This document shows positions 19,560 through 31,953 of a DNA stretch of 64,000 nt, in pieces. Both the position numbers and the translations under genes were made by a program. Each line of letters opens with the position of its first letter. Position 1 is the first letter of the stretch. Origin of the DNA: Avena insularis (lineage: Eukaryota; Streptophyta; Magnoliopsida; Poales; Poaceae); assembly GCA_023614405.1 (NCBI GenBank), contig CM042686.1, positions 465,156,740-465,220,739 on the forward strand, written 5' to 3'. The notes below the pieces were generated by a model that searched no databases, was not told the DNA's origin, and saw nothing but the letters and a program-made list of their open reading frames with translations.

Positions 19560-20646
19560 ATCGATCGGCCGATCACCACCGGCCGCATGATCACCAGCAG
19601 CGGGATCCTTCAGATCCTGCCCATCAGCTACATCCCGGCGTCGTGCCCGATCACGCACAGCGCGGTGATGCCAGTCAGCACCATCAACCTGTTCGTCGGC
19701 TTCACGGATGTCGTCGACCCGACAGTGACGATGATCATCGGCGGATCGCTGCCACGCCACGATCTACTCTCGGAGGGCCAGATCCGCTCCATCAGCCGCC
19801 TCGCCTCCGAGTACGACTCGGCCGCCAGCAATACGGTCGGAACTGAAGCAGCCGCGGACAACGCGGCCCTCCACGACGATGCCAATTCGGCGAACCCTAC
19901 CTCGGTCGCCGAATCCATCACCGCCACATCACGCGAGTCTCCAACCCTGAGGATTTCGAGGACCCCTCCATCCTTGGGATATTTGACTTCGACTCCGGGT
20001 CGGAGTCAACCGAGGACTTCCACGCCAGATCCAATTGCTTCAATGCGATCTACATGGCGGGCAGCGCGAGCACCCCTCCAGATCCATCCTCTACGCTGAT
20101 CCCACCGACCACGATGGTGATGGAGGTCGAAGAAGCCTGCCTGCGACTGGAGGAGGCGACGCGCAAGGAGCAGGCCGAGCACGAGAAGTTCTGCCTCAAG
20201 CGGGAGACGGCGCAGGAGTTGTCACTCTACCACCAACGCCGCATCAGGACCCGTCTGAACTCCAGCATCCATGGCCGTGTCCTGAACTTCAATGACGAGA
20301 ACGACCCGGCCCGCGTGGCCGAGCGCGAGTTTTGTGAGAACGCACCGCCTGGCGGCAGCAACCGCCCACCACCTGGGGCACCTGCGACCGGAGTTCCACC
20401 GCCACCCCTGGGACGCACACCTCCTCTATATTAACCATGGATCATCATCTCGCCACAAGCCCATGACGCCAACGAGCTCCTGCTGTACTCCACCCCGATG
20501 GACAATGTCATCGCAGGGCACGCCACAGTCACCAACCTCAACATCCAGGGAGAGGGCGCACTGCAGATCTAGTACGCTCAGGCCCTACTCTCCAGAGTCG
20601 TCGAGCAGCAAGCTGATGTCTACGCACTTCTATTCTTGTAGACAGT
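19560..20646 (+). pseudogene. gag N-terminal region of the Tat-type element, frameshifted
   Basis: Coding-like GC-rich sequence in at least two frames: one from about 19422 to 20099, then another from 20054 to 20434 beginning MAGSASTPPDPSS. The latter has a Glu/Lys/Arg-rich helix (VEEACLRLEEATRKEQAEH) and a Pro-rich end, as in N-terminal gag of Tat-type elements. The frame change and a stop at 20432-20434 show decay. The solo LTR at 20647 then interrupts gag. Confidence 0.6.
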
Positions 20647-22020
20647 TGTTGGGCCTCCAAGTGTAGAGGTTTGTAGAACAGCAGCAAGTTTCCCTTAAGT
20701 GGATTACCCAAGGTTTATCGAACTCAGGGAGGAAGTGGTCAAAGGTATCCCTCTCAAGCAACCCTGCAATCAAGATACAAGAAGTCTCTTGTGTCTCCAA
20801 CACACCCAATACACTTGTCAGGTGTATAGGTGCACTAGTTCAGCGAAGAGATAGTGAAATACAAATGGAATGGATATAAGACAATGGTGCCAGAAAAGAG
20901 CTTGATGGGAGGAAAAGACTAAAGGCAAAAAGATGGAAGCAAGCAAACATGTAACAGATCTAGTTGCAAATGGTATTTCAATGCTTAGAAACAAGGCCTA
21001 GAGATCATACTTTCGCTAGTGAACACTCTCATATAAATATCTTCTCTTCATGATACTACTCTGAACTACTCTTCGGTTGGATAACTCTAATCCACGGTAG
21101 GGCTATAACAGCACACCTCAAAGTTCGCTTTCCCCATCTAGATAACCCCTCACTATCACCTTAAGCGCTAGATGGTTCCAACAAACACCACAATTTCATA
21201 GAGACATCCAACTCCAAATATAACTCATAACAAGTATTTATGTAACCTTAGCCAAAGTGTCACACGGTGTGCACACTGTCAACTTCACACACGTGGGGAT
21301 AAGCAGAGATGCATTAAAGCACTTGAGTAGCAGAATAGATCTATAGATTACAAAGCTCATGATTTCAATAAGATCACGCATAGAGAGAGAGACATGAACT
21401 AATAGCTATTGGTAGAGCCCTTAGCCTCGAGGAAGAACTACTCCCTCCTCATCATGGGAGTCAGCAACGACGATGGAGATGGTGGTGGCGATCGATGGAG
21501 ATGGCTCCGGGGGCACTTCCCCGTCCCGGCAGGGTGCTGAAACAGAGACTTTCTGTCCCCCGAATCTCCCCTTTGGTGGCAGCGGCTCTGCGGAACTTTT
21601 CGTGGCTGGAGGCTGGATTATTTAGGGTTTCCTCATCGGGAGGCTTCTTATAGGCGAAGGGGCGATGTCAGAGGGTGGACCAGGGGCCCACACCACCTAG
21701 TGGCGTGGCCAGGGGGACCCGCGCCACCACATGGTGTGGCTAGCCCCTGGCCCCTCTCCGTCTCGTCTTCTGGCTCCATGAGTCTTCCGGTAAAATATTG
21801 ACTTTGGCTTTTGTCCGGTCCAATTTCAAGAATATTCATTTTCTGGCTTTTCTGGAACCAAAAACAGAAGAAAACAGGCAACTGGCACTGTGGCATCTTG
21901 TTAATAGGTTAGTTCCAAAAAATGTGTAAAAATACTCCAAAGTATGGACAAAACATAAGAAAGTAGATATAAAACAAGCATGGAACATCAAAAAATTATA
22001 GATACGTTTCCAACGTATCA
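20647..22020 (-). mobile_element. Solo LTR in the gag region (1.37 kb)
   Basis: It starts TGTTGGGCCTCCAAG and ends TTCCAACGTATCA, interrupting gag, with no internal region. The last about 35 bases closely resemble the tails of the LTRs of element C (ATAGATACATTTGCAATGT plus ATCA), so the families are related. The minus orientation is inferred from that similarity and from the complement of a TATAAGAAG stretch near 21645. A 5-bp target duplication is not clear (ACAGT and CAAGC flank it). Confidence 0.7.
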
Positions 22021-23150
22021 CAAGCCGCGGGAGTCGACACGCGGGGACAGGTGTACTCCTGTTCATCGGGGAGCAGGTTGGCCTCAAGCGGTCGTCCAAC
22101 AGTCACCAACACTCTGAAATGCCCACTGCCCGAGCCCCTGCAGCTCCAATCATGAACCGCAAATCCCGCGCTCTCCATCAATGAGTCGTGACCCGCGAAC
22201 AACATGGTCGCCGCTAACGGCCAACCAATCGACACGCGGACCCACGTCGTCAACAACCAGGCTTGGCAAGCTCGCCAGCCACATGATCTGCGGCACACCC
22301 TCACCAACCATGGCGAGCCGGATCCAAGGGGCTCACTCAGCCGAGTCATCCCGCAGTGCTTCAGACCAATGATCCGAGGCAAAAAGTACCCGGCGATCTT
22401 CAAGGCGCTAAAGGAGATTGAGAAGTACGACCCAATGTACGACCCAACGGTGTGGCTCGACACATACCTCATGGCGATGGAGATCGCTGGCCATACCGAC
22501 CTGCTCGCTGCTCTCTACCTCCCCCTGATGATGGAGGGAGCGACCCATCAATGGATCAACACCCTTCCCGCGGACAACATCGACTCGTGGGAGGACATGC
22601 GAGAGGCCTTCGTCAGGCACTTCGAGGGCTCCTACACCAGTGCCACCACCATCAAGGACCTGGAGCGCTGCATCCAGGGACAACGCGGGTCGACCCACCA
22701 CTGGGTCCAGCGGTGGCAAGACCTGTGGATCAACGCCTCTGGCATCCACCCGGACACGGTGATCCACTGCTTCAAGAACACGTGCTGGTACGAATCTCTG
22801 GTCGCCAAGATCAAGAGGGTCTACTGGATGCTCGACAACATCCGTGACCTCTTCGAGATCGCCAAGTGCTACATGGAGGAGGACCCCAACCAAGATTCCA
22901 ATGATGAGTCGGGGGGAAGATGTCGCACTGGTGGCAATGACAACGAGCGACAGCCCGACATGCGCTACAACAACACTTGCCTCACCGACAAGCGCCACGG
23001 TGATGGGTGAGTCGACTTCGTCGCCAAAGCTGGCTATGGGCAGCGCGACCCGAAGAACTTCCACCATGACGGAGGAAAGTATCGCGATAGCGGAAACTAC
23101 CATGCCAACAATGTGGCGAGACCGAAATTCGACCCCGCCCGCCTACTCAA
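22021..23150 (+). pseudogene. gag capsid region of the Tat-type element
   Basis: An open frame at 22204-23010 (268 codons) contains the retrotransposon gag capsid-like domain: PMYDPTVWLDTYLMAMEIAG, then MMEGATHQWINTLPADNIDSW, then the F-x-x-x-F region and RGSTHHWVQRW. This protein forms the virus-like particle that packages element RNA. A TGA at 23008-23010 and further stops end it. Sequence after it (DPKNFHHDGGKY, HTTADCHSL) resembles the linker to the protease and keeps only part of a zinc knuckle. Confidence 0.8.
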
Positions 23151-23199
23151 CTAGCCATGTGTCTACCATAGCAGGGAGGGGAAGCCCGACACTCACACC

Positions 23200-24012
23200 A
23201 CCGCCGACTGTCACTCTCTAAAGGAGATCGAGAAGACAAGGCGGGCAAGAGAGGACCCCAACAATGACCCACCAAGGGACAACGGCAATGCCGGCGGGTT
23301 CGGCAACACCGGCAGCTCGCTGCATACGTTCACCGGGTTCAGCGCTAAACGCGAGAAGAACGTGCTTGCCCATGCAGTCGCTATCAATGCGGTGACCCAG
23401 GTTGACATTCCCCGCTTCCTCAACTGGTCCGAGTAAAGCATCACCTGGAGTCACCAAGACCACGCGCCCAGGATCGAATATCCAGGGCGAGTCGCCCTGG
23501 TGGTCAGGCCCAAAGTGGCCAACTACTGGTTACCCAAGACGTTGATGGATGGCGAAAGCTCCATCAATATCCTGTACTTGGACACATTCAAGAGGCTACA
23601 CCTCCCAAAGTCGATGATCGAGTCGATCCTCACCACCTTCCACGATATCGTCCTTGGTTGGAAGGCATACCCGATCGGCAAGGTGACGCTACCAGCCACC
23701 TTTGGCACACTAGTGAACTTCCACACCGAGTGGATCGTCTTCGAGCTGGTGAACTTCCGCAGCCCCTACCACTGCGTCCCGGGACACCAGGCGTTCGCCA
23801 AATTCATGGCGACCCCACACTACGTGTACAACATGATGAAGCTCCCCGGGCCGTGCGGCATCATCACCGTCCACGACGACCCCGATATGGCTGTGGAGTG
23901 CGAGGACAAAGGCGCCGAGCTCGCCGACGCCATCATCGCCACAAAAACCAACCACACGAATGAGCTTGCGAATACGCGAGCAACATCGACAAGGACGACC
24001 CCAAGATCCTGA
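23200..24012 (+). pseudogene. Retropepsin-like protease region of the Tat-type element
   Basis: An open frame from 23500 to 24012 contains the protease core TLMDGESSINILY (catalytic Asp codon 23548-23550), where active enzymes have D-[ST/G]-G-[SA]; here the third residue is Glu. It is followed by typical downstream gypsy sequence (FRSPYHCVPGHQAFAKFMA, then HYVYNMMKLPGPCGIITV), which is the strongly conserved protease-RT spacer of these elements. A stop at 23434-23436 separates it from gag. Its role would be to cut the Gag-Pol polyprotein. Confidence 0.8.
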
Positions 24013-24099
24013 AGAAGCCCACCTCGGAAAATTCTGGGGGAGCGGCATTCGAGGCCTCCACGCACACCCGCACCATCGAGCTTGTCCCGGGAAACTCGA

Positions 24100-25480
24100 G
24101 CTAGAAGGTCACCATCAGGACCAACATGTGCCTCGCATAGGAAAGCACGCTCATCGAGTTCCTGCGTGAGAATCGCGACATCTTTACATGGAAACCATCT
24201 GACATGCCTGGTGTCCCGAGAGAACTCGCTGAGCACAAACTCAACACCGACCCCAAAGTGCGACCGGTGAAGCAATCGCTGCGGCCCTTCAATGAAGAGC
24301 GCCACCGAGCAATCACCGAAGAAGTGCAGCATCTACTCGCTGTAGGATTCATCTGGCCAATCAAGTACTCCAAGTGGCTGGCAAACCCAGTCCTAGTTCT
24401 GAAGAATAAGACCACTTGGAGAATGTGCATCGACTACACCAACCTAAACAACGCCTACCTGAAGGAGGAGATCGTCCTCTCCAACATCGACCAGATCATC
24501 GACTCAACCACGGGCTCGGAGTCTCTATGCTTCCTCGACACGTACTCTGGTTACAACCAGATCAAGATGGCGGTCGAGGACGAGGAGAAAACGGCATTCA
24601 TCACGCCATTCGGTGCCTTCTGCTACACTGCCATGACGTTCAGCCTCAAGAATGCCAATGCGACCTACCAACAGTGCACGTAGGAGTGCCTTGCGATCCA
24701 AATTGGCCGCAACATCCATGTCTACATCGACAACATGGTGGTGAAGTCAACTGCCAGAGAGACCTACTCGCTGACCTGGCCGAAACTTTCACAAATTTGC
24801 AAAAGTACAAGATCAAGCTCAACCCCAGGAAGTGCACCTTCAACGTACCCACCGAACAACTCCTGAGGTACGTAGTATCCAAGCGAGGCATTGAAGCAAA
24901 CCCCACCAAGATCGACACCATAGCGCGACTCAAAAGACCTGAGTGCTTGCGCGGTGTCCAGAAGCTGGCTGGACGAGTCACGGCTCTTAGTCGCTTCATC
25001 CCCCAGCTCGGTGAGAAGGCAATGCCCCTCTACCGCTTGATGCGCAAGAACCCCATGTTCCAATGGGACGAAGAGGCGGATAACGCGCTCAAAGAAGTAT
25101 TGCTCGCAGCACCGCTACTCACCTCCCCAGTCGACAAAGAGCCAATGCTCAAATACGTCGCGGCCTCCACCCGAGTCATCAGCGCCGTGATGGTCGTCGA
25201 GCAGCCAGAGGAGGGCAAGGAGTGCCCTGTACAACGACCGGTCTACTACATCAGCGAGGTCCTGACGGACTCAAGGCAGCTCTACCTGCAGTACCAAAAA
25301 CTGGTGTATGCAGTCTTCAGAGCCCAGCGATGGCTCCCACACTACTTCCAGGAGCACCCCATCACGGCCGTCTCCTCCTCGCCACTACAGGACATAATCC
25401 GCAATCGCAAGGCGACAAGGCGAGTCACCAAGTGGGTCATCAAAATCGGCGTCCACAACATCAAGTACGAGTCACACAAG
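24100..25480 (+). pseudogene. Reverse transcriptase and first RNase H of the Tat-type element
   Basis: RT blocks in order: MPGVPRELAEHKLNTDP, then RMCIDYTNLNNAY, then LCFLDTYSGYNQIKMA, ITPFGAFCYTAMTFSLKNA and the catalytic box at 24723-24734, which reads Y-I-D-N where active enzymes have Y-V/I-D-D. A TAG at 24681-24683 and a frameshift near 24765 break the frame. Downstream come the thumb/connection (KIKLNPRKCTF, LAGRVTALSRFIPQLG) and the gypsy RNase H region (FQWDEEADNALKEVL, PVYYISEVL, QYQKLVYAVF). The enzyme would copy element RNA to DNA; this copy is inactive. Confidence 0.9.
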
Positions 25481-25860
25481 CCTTGGCTGATTTCCTCACC
25501 AACTGGGAAGAAGCACAACAGCCGGAGAAGCTGCCCTATCTCCACTACTGGTCGCTCTACTTCGACGGGTCCAAGAACACGGATGGCGTGGGGGATGGGA
25601 TCGTACTCACCTCCCCCAAAGGCGACAAGCTCCGCTACATGTTGCACCTCGACTTCACGCCCTACACCAATAATATGGCTGAATATGAGGCCCTCCTTCA
25701 TGGCATGTGAGACGGCAAGGAGATGAACGTCAATCGCCTCTGGTGCTACGGTGACTCTGACCTCGTTGCCGCACAAGTCGCTGGTACCTACGATGTCGTC
25801 TCCCCCACCATGACAGCATACCGCCAAGCGGTGGACTAGCTGGGGGGCACTTCGTCGGCT
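25481..25860 (+). pseudogene. Second (archaeal-type) RNase H of the Tat-type element
   Basis: A second RNase H domain follows the first: YFDGSKNTDGVGDGIVL (FDGS at 25561-25572), then NNMAEYEALLHGM, then YGDSDLVAAQVAG, and a final IEWIDRRKNEEAD-like piece near 25865 in a shifted frame. The D-E-D-D pattern is partly preserved. A TGA at about 25708-25710 and a stop near 25838 interrupt it. A dual RNase H arrangement is a lineage marker for Tat elements. Confidence 0.82.
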
Positions 25861-25927
25861 ACTCCATTGAGTGGATCGATAGGCGCAAGAACGAGGAGGC
25901 CGACGCGCTCTCCCGCATCGGGTCAGC

Positions 25928-27298
25928 TTGCCAAATGCCACCCGCAGGTGTCTTCCTCAACATCATCAACAAGCCTTCGGTCTCCCCGCCGAAGGAGATA
26001 GACATCAGGATACCTCTACAGCCCGAGCCCGCCCAGGTTGCCATGATCACAGAGCCCAGCGACTGGACCACGCCATACGTTGCCTTCCTCGAGCACAAGA
26101 TCCTGCCCACCGATGAGACAGAGGCGCGAATGATCGTGCGTAGCTGCAAATACTTCATCATCATCAACAGCGAGCTCCACAAACGCAGCGTGACCGGCGT
26201 GTTCCAACGTTGTGTACAGCCATAAGAAGGGCGCAAGATCCTCCAGGATATCCATGCCGGCGACTACGGCCACCATGCAGGGGCCCGGTCGCTAGTCACC
26301 AAAGCGATGCAACATGGATTCTACTGGCTCACCGCACACGCCGACGCTGTCGACATCAACCAACGATGCATCGGGTGCCAGAAGTACGCCAACCAGACGC
26401 ACATACCTAGTTCGTCCCTCAAGACCATCCCCATCACCTGGCCATTCGCCGTATGGGGCATCGACATGGTGGGCCTATTCAAAAAGTCCCCATTTGGCTT
26501 CACCCACCTCCTGGTCACAGTCGACAAGTTCACCAAATGGGTAGAGGCCAAGCCAATCAAGAAGTGCAACGGCAAGACCACCACCAAGTTCCTCCGCGAG
26601 CTCATTTACTAGCACGGCTACCTGCACAACATCATCACAGACAACGGCACCAACTTCGCCAAGGGCGCCATGGCTGATTTCTGCGAGGAACACGGCATAC
26701 GACTCGACCTCGCCTTAGTCGCCCACCCAGAGTCAAATTGCCAAGCGGAACGCGCCAACCAAAGCGTCCTTCACGGCCTCAAGCCACGACTGTGGGTCCT
26801 CCTCGAGCGAACCCCTGGATGCTGGGTCAAAGAGCTCCCCTCCGTGATATGGGGAATCCGCACCTCCGTCAACCACTCAACAAGGTTCACGCCCTTCTTC
26901 ATGGTGTACGGTGCTGGTGCTGAGGTTTTCATGCCAACCGACCTAGAACACGACTCGCCTCGGATCATCAATTATGCGGAGGCGGACAATGATATTGCCC
27001 GTTAGGACGGGGTCGACCAGCTCAACGAAGCATGCGACCTAGCTCGCTCACGCACCGCCATCTACCAGCAGGGACTCCACCGTTACCACAGCCGCCGATT
27101 CCGTACTCGCACCTTCCAGGAGGGCGACCTGGTCCTGTGACTGATCCAGGACAAGAAGGGCTTGCACAAGCTTTCTCCCCATGGGAGGGGCCATTCGCCA
27201 TAGGACGAGTCCTTGGCAACAAAGCATACTACCTCATCGACGTACGAGGCAATGACCAGCTTGAAGTCGGGCGGCCATGGAATGTAAACCTCCTCTGA
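25928..27298 (+). pseudogene. Integrase region of the Tat-type element
   Basis: Starts with a polyprotein linker and the H2C2 zinc region (GDYGHHAG near 26265; CIGCQKYAN near 26370). The core shows all three acidic residues: Asp in GIDMVG (26463-26465), Asp in ITDNGTNF (26640-26642) and Glu in QAERANQ (26748-26750), with 35 residues between the second and third, the DD35E spacing. A TAG at 26610-26612, another at about 27003-27005 and a TGA near 27138 break the frame. The C-terminal part ends at NVNLL and TGA near 27298. The enzyme would insert element cDNA into the genome. Confidence 0.9.
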
Positions 27299-27687
27299 AT
27301 GTTCTATACATAGAACTAAAACTTGTTCTCAGCTGCTATATGATGAAATAAAATCGGATCGCACAAATTGTGTCTACTCGCTATCTCCTCGTGCTAATCG
27401 CACTCGTACATTTAGCAATACGCTACTCATGGAAGGCAACCCTTGGTCGAGCGACCGACACGGCTAAGTAGTGCGTCCCAAGGGCATCGAAAATATTCCG
27501 GCCTTGCATTGTCCACGAAAACGCCACCCCAGAGCCACCATCAGAGTCACCTCGCTTGACTGGCCTGCTGGGCCAAGACAACCGAACACGCTTCTCACAG
27601 CAAACCCGTCCTCCCAACCCCCATGCACGACAACTCGAAAGGTCAAGTACCACGCTCGGGGACTCACCACAAACGTCCCTCACGTGG
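27299..27687 (+). other. Untranslated spacer after pol in the Tat-type element
   Basis: No gene. It contains one copy of the polypurine-tract-like word CTCGGGGACT (27655-27664), which recurs at 35708, 36501, 36517, 39817 and at the real tract beside the 3' LTR (42482). Confidence 0.55.
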
Positions 27688-29527
27688 TGATGGGCTGGGT
27701 TCCTGCACCAAAATGGGGTTATTGCAGTATCTATAGCAGCAAATATTTAAAGAGTTTGTCCCGATGGGAGCTTGGCGAACACGACCCTCACAGCCGCGTT
27801 GTCAATGCGACCACGTTCGCATCCAAACTGTGGTTTAGAAATAGCCTATTCTATAAGTTGCTAGTATAAATGAATTTAATCTGTTTTGTAATAACTACTA
27901 CTAGGACTAGAAGAAAACTAGAACAAAAGTAAAACTAAAAAGAGGTGAATGCAATGAGATGAAATATTAATGCTATGATTTCTCAAGTAATGTTGTGTAT
28001 ACCGGTGTGCATGATAAGCGCTTATGGAATAGCTGTTAAATATAATTGTGGCGGCCCCTCATATACTGGTGTCTCCCACCGTTGGTAAATGGCAACTAGA
28101 CAACTCAATTGTCCACACCCTCTTTGTACATGGATCATCTCGTAAGAGAATAGTGTATTAAGGTAACAAGACCAATCAAGGTAAACCAGAGCAAAGGCAT
28201 TAAGTTCTATGGACAACCGTACTCCTAAGCAAGTGTGCTAGTCACAAGATATCCCATATGTCACTTTGGGGTCAAGCAATTCACAATACTATACCTATAT
28301 ATATCATGAGTGATCTTGAGGAATTAAATCTTAATGGGCGGTGCATCCTAAGCTGCTATTGCCTCCGCAAATCACTTATAGAAAATAGCCTACTAGTTCT
28401 ACCCATGAAATTGTCAGGCCCATGGACGAGTAGAGACTAATGATATGTTTTGTTACACTCTGTGAATCCCTAGTAAATTCCTCAACAATGGATTGGACGT
28501 CTCCAATCACTAGAATAATATCATGAATAGAACAATGTAAAGAGAAAGCACAAACATATTAATTAACAAGAACACACCACACTTCAATTACTCAAATAGT
28601 CATAACATTAATAAAAGGGGGTTCAATCCATGTTACAACCCATCACGGAGATCATGATGGGGAAGGATGAAGGAGTAGCGGCGATGGAGATGGTGATGAT
28701 GGCGCGGTGATGGTGGCATCGGCGTGGTGATGGCGGTGTCCTCCTTCTCCTCCTATTCTTGCTTGGATGGCTTGATGGTGTTGATGGAGATCTAGATCTT
28801 GGTGGAGTTGTAGAGGCTATGGAGATGGCACGGTGGCAGGGCGCCGCCATGGAGGCGGTAGATGGGATCTGGATCTTGTATATGGTGTATGGTGGCTTCC
28901 TTGGGTCCTCCCTCCTTTATATAGGCCTTGGGGGTGCCCTAGGGTTCCCCCAATACCGTCATATAACTTAGGGAAGGTTCTGGAGCTTTTCTATGGTGAA
29001 ATACCGTCGTTTCTGACCCTTTTTACAACTATACGGGTGAAACTATACGGCCAGAATTATTGCTCCGGTCGTATAGTTGTTAGTTAAACCGTTTATACTC
29101 TTTACTATTTTGGTCGCTATTTCTTCATACGAACTCCGTTTTGGGTGTTCTTGGGCTCGTTGAGTTTGTATCGTCGAGGGATACAACCCTATGGCATTGG
29201 ATCTTTATTTTGAGAAGTTTGAAAAATTCACTTTCCCAACATCTCAAATGGCTAAGTCTGGTCCCTACAGCTCCTCCATACTATGCTCTCTTTGTTCCTT
29301 TAGCCTTTGTTTTATCCATAATCATCATCAACACCTACACACATGTCAAAGACATGGAAGAGGGATAAAATTCTACCTAAACTACTAAATGTGCACAACT
29401 CATATTGAATTTAATAAAATCAAGTAATCATGCATATCAGGCATACCAATAGTTATATGGAGCATGATATGATAGGCAAATGACACAATTTATATAGCTA
29501 AAAAGTGTTGTATTATCACAGACATCA
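27688..29527 (-). repeat. Left LTR of element A (3' LTR on the minus strand)
   Basis: 1840 bp, TGATGGGC...AGACATCA. A minus-strand TATA box is at about 28917-28923, with a palindrome at 29026-29080 upstream of it. Parts of the sequence (TGCATCCTAAGCTGCTATTG) are clearly related to the LTRs of element B. Confidence 0.88.
29026..29080. repeat. Promoter-proximal palindrome in the left LTR of element A
   Basis: ACAACTATACGGG on one arm mirrors CCGGTCGTATAGTTGT on the other, with a second CTATACGGCC inside. About 100 bp upstream of the minus-strand TATA box. Confidence 0.8.
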
Positions 29528-31581
29528 ACTTCCCCAAGCTAGATCTTGCTTATCCTCGGGCAAAAGAGATTGATAACCTAATGGATGTGATCTTGCTTAT
29601 CATTGGAAATCAATGCACCATATCCTTGTTTTTCCCGCAAGCTCAAAGCAAGAGAGCACATAATAATACAAGGCAATATAAGCTCAGTTATATTATTCCA
29701 AACCACTACAGATTAGTCAAAAACTTCTATGCCCCATGTCAAAGTTAAATCTAGCTTGCAAGTAAACTTGTGATCCTTCTATACGCACTTTATTGTATTT
29801 TTGTATTTGTATAAGGCAAAGCTGAACACGGTTAGTTGTCAATCATAAATAGAAATAGAGTTTTCCAATGTTGCCCACTCATGCCATCTATTAAAGTCTC
29901 TCAAGTGCAAACTTCGATTGTTGAGCTCATAGAAAATATATTTCTTAGTAACGAGACCATGCCAAAAGAGTGATATATGTTCAATCGAGATAGTGTAGGC
30001 TAGGAAGGACACTCGTGACCATTACCAAGGTTTCCCTTTTTGGTATAATGATTTCTCATAATGGTCAGAGGAGTATTCTGACTTTTTCTTTTAACGCAGG
30101 ACCATGAGAATACCAATGCATACCCAAATATAGCATTTTTGCTACATATGTTGGGTAACTCATATCCAAACTCCAAGAGTTTCCTCTTTTTGGATTGTCC
30201 AAAGGCCAGCAGAGTTGTTAGCATCCCATGTTGTGCGACAGTGGTGCAAGACATGCATAAAGCAATATCTCACTTTGATTTCCAAGTCAAAATTTCGGCA
30301 TATGTAATCTCGAAACTTTGAAACATCATTTCGTATTTGACAACTCACTCAGTAAGCATCTATTAAGACCATCATTTCCAACACTATGGGGTCGTGCTAC
30401 TCCATAACCATTCACTTAAGACAATTCTGAACAGTGACAACTAGCAAGTTTCGAAGAACTTCTTTATTATATTTTTTCTTTTCAAAATGTATAGAACATA
30501 GCAATGTATATTTAGAGGATCACAATATTTTCCAGAAGCTAGATAAAAGTTGAACAAGGTGCATCAAAGCTATGGCTTGTCTCCTATGGGGCCTAACATG
30601 AGCAAGTATATCCCTTATATAAATATGAACAAAAACTCACTTAAGCAAGCATTCAAAAATAGAGGGATACACAATAGCATGAAAACTTTTTAAGATAATA
30701 ACTTTGCACAAGACTCTACGCATGCAAAATAACCTCCCCAAGCTAAGAACTTTCCAAGTATCCACTCAAGAAGATCATGAAAAAAGAGAAAATGCAGTTG
30801 TCAAAAGAGAGTATAAGAAGTGGTTACCTCCCCAATCTTAAGTTAAAGCAAGGGTGACACGCTTTACCATTGAGGTACTTTTAACCTCTACTTTGATGGA
30901 CAAAGAACCTTTGCTTCAATGAATGTTTCGTGATTCGGTGTATGTCTTCCTTAAGAACCTGGTAGGAACAAGACTACAAAGAAGACGAAATATTTTTGTG
31001 TTTTTTAAGCCACTGGTTTAGCTCACAAGTGATAAAAAATACAAGTCCCACTGAGTCGGTTCATCAACCTAAACACCACGCTTAAGTCAACAAACTAATT
31101 CTAGAAGTGCGCTTCTCCTAGATTGTGATGAAGTGTAAGTGAGACAAAATATGAAACACGAGTGTGCAGCCCCTATGTGCTTATTTAAAAGAGGTTCAAG
31201 TTGGAAGGTTTTACCAGACACTGATTGTTGAAATGTTGAATTGAAGCAACCAAGTGGCTCATGCGAGTGTTTACACGGTTGGCACTACCGTACACGTCCT
31301 CACACAAGGTTCAAGCCCCTGCAAAAATAACACACAAAATAAAATGCATCGGTTTTATATACGAACATAGTTCGTTTACCCCACCGATAAAAGGAAAATA
31401 AAAAGAAAACATGAACTTCTATAGAGAATTACAGTCTAGGAAGTTTCTTAGGTAGAACTTTTATTGCTTGCAGATATTCGGCTCCCCCTCGAGTTTCGAG
31501 GTTTTTAGAAGAAGTAGGGAGAAAGTATATCGAAATTTTGATACAGGGGTTACCTTCCCATATCAATTTTGTGGTCCGACG
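29528..31581 (-). other. Non-coding internal part of element A, LTR-proximal
   Basis: It starts at the left LTR with ACTTCCCCAAGCTAG, the complement of a purine-rich tract. There are no frames above about 85 codons. Blocks such as 29990-30250 are recognisably related to 48890-49140 in element B (ACACTCGTG, CCAGCAGAGTTGTTAGCATC against CCAGCGGAGTTGTTGGCATC), showing common ancestry of the two 3' regions. Confidence 0.6.
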
Positions 31582-31953
31582 CAACTATACGGGCGGAACT
31601 ATACGGCCGGAACTATACGGCTGGAACAATGTGTTCTCGCTGTATAGTTGGCCTGCTGTCAAAATATTAGGATTTTCACCTATCGGCGTAGCTATACGAC
31701 CAGAACTATACAGCCAGAACAATTTTTTCCCGCCGTATAGTTGGTCGTCAAACCCTCTGTACGTGGAAAATAAATTGTACGAAAGCATCGATATCTACAT
31801 GACCGGAACTATACGTCCGGAAATTTTATTCCCGTCGTATAGTTGGTCGATAAACCGTTAGTACTTATGAAAAAAAAATTGTCGATGGCAAAAATATTTA
31901 TACGACCGGAACTATACGGCCGGAATTTTTATTCCCGCCGTATAGTTGGTCGT
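31582..31953. repeat. Array of four palindromic units in element A
   Basis: Units at about 31582-31652, 31690-31747, 31793-31850 and 31898-31953, about 95-103 bp apart. The cleanest (31910-31947) pairs AACTATACGGCCGGAAT with ATTCCCGCCGTATAGTT around a TTTT loop: 17-bp arms with one mismatch. Confidence 0.9.

Noticed and set aside
19458..19927. His/Arg-rich and other shadow frames over gag
   Set aside because: Antisense or shifted readings of the GC-rich gag region.
22408..23103. 231-codon minus-strand frame opposite gag
   Set aside because: Antisense shadow of the capsid region: Val/Leu/Asp-rich composition mirrors the codons of the sense frame.
25342..25941. 199-codon minus-strand frame opposite the second RNase H
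   Set aside because: Shadow of pol, with no domain of its own. The genuine antisense ORF lies further right.
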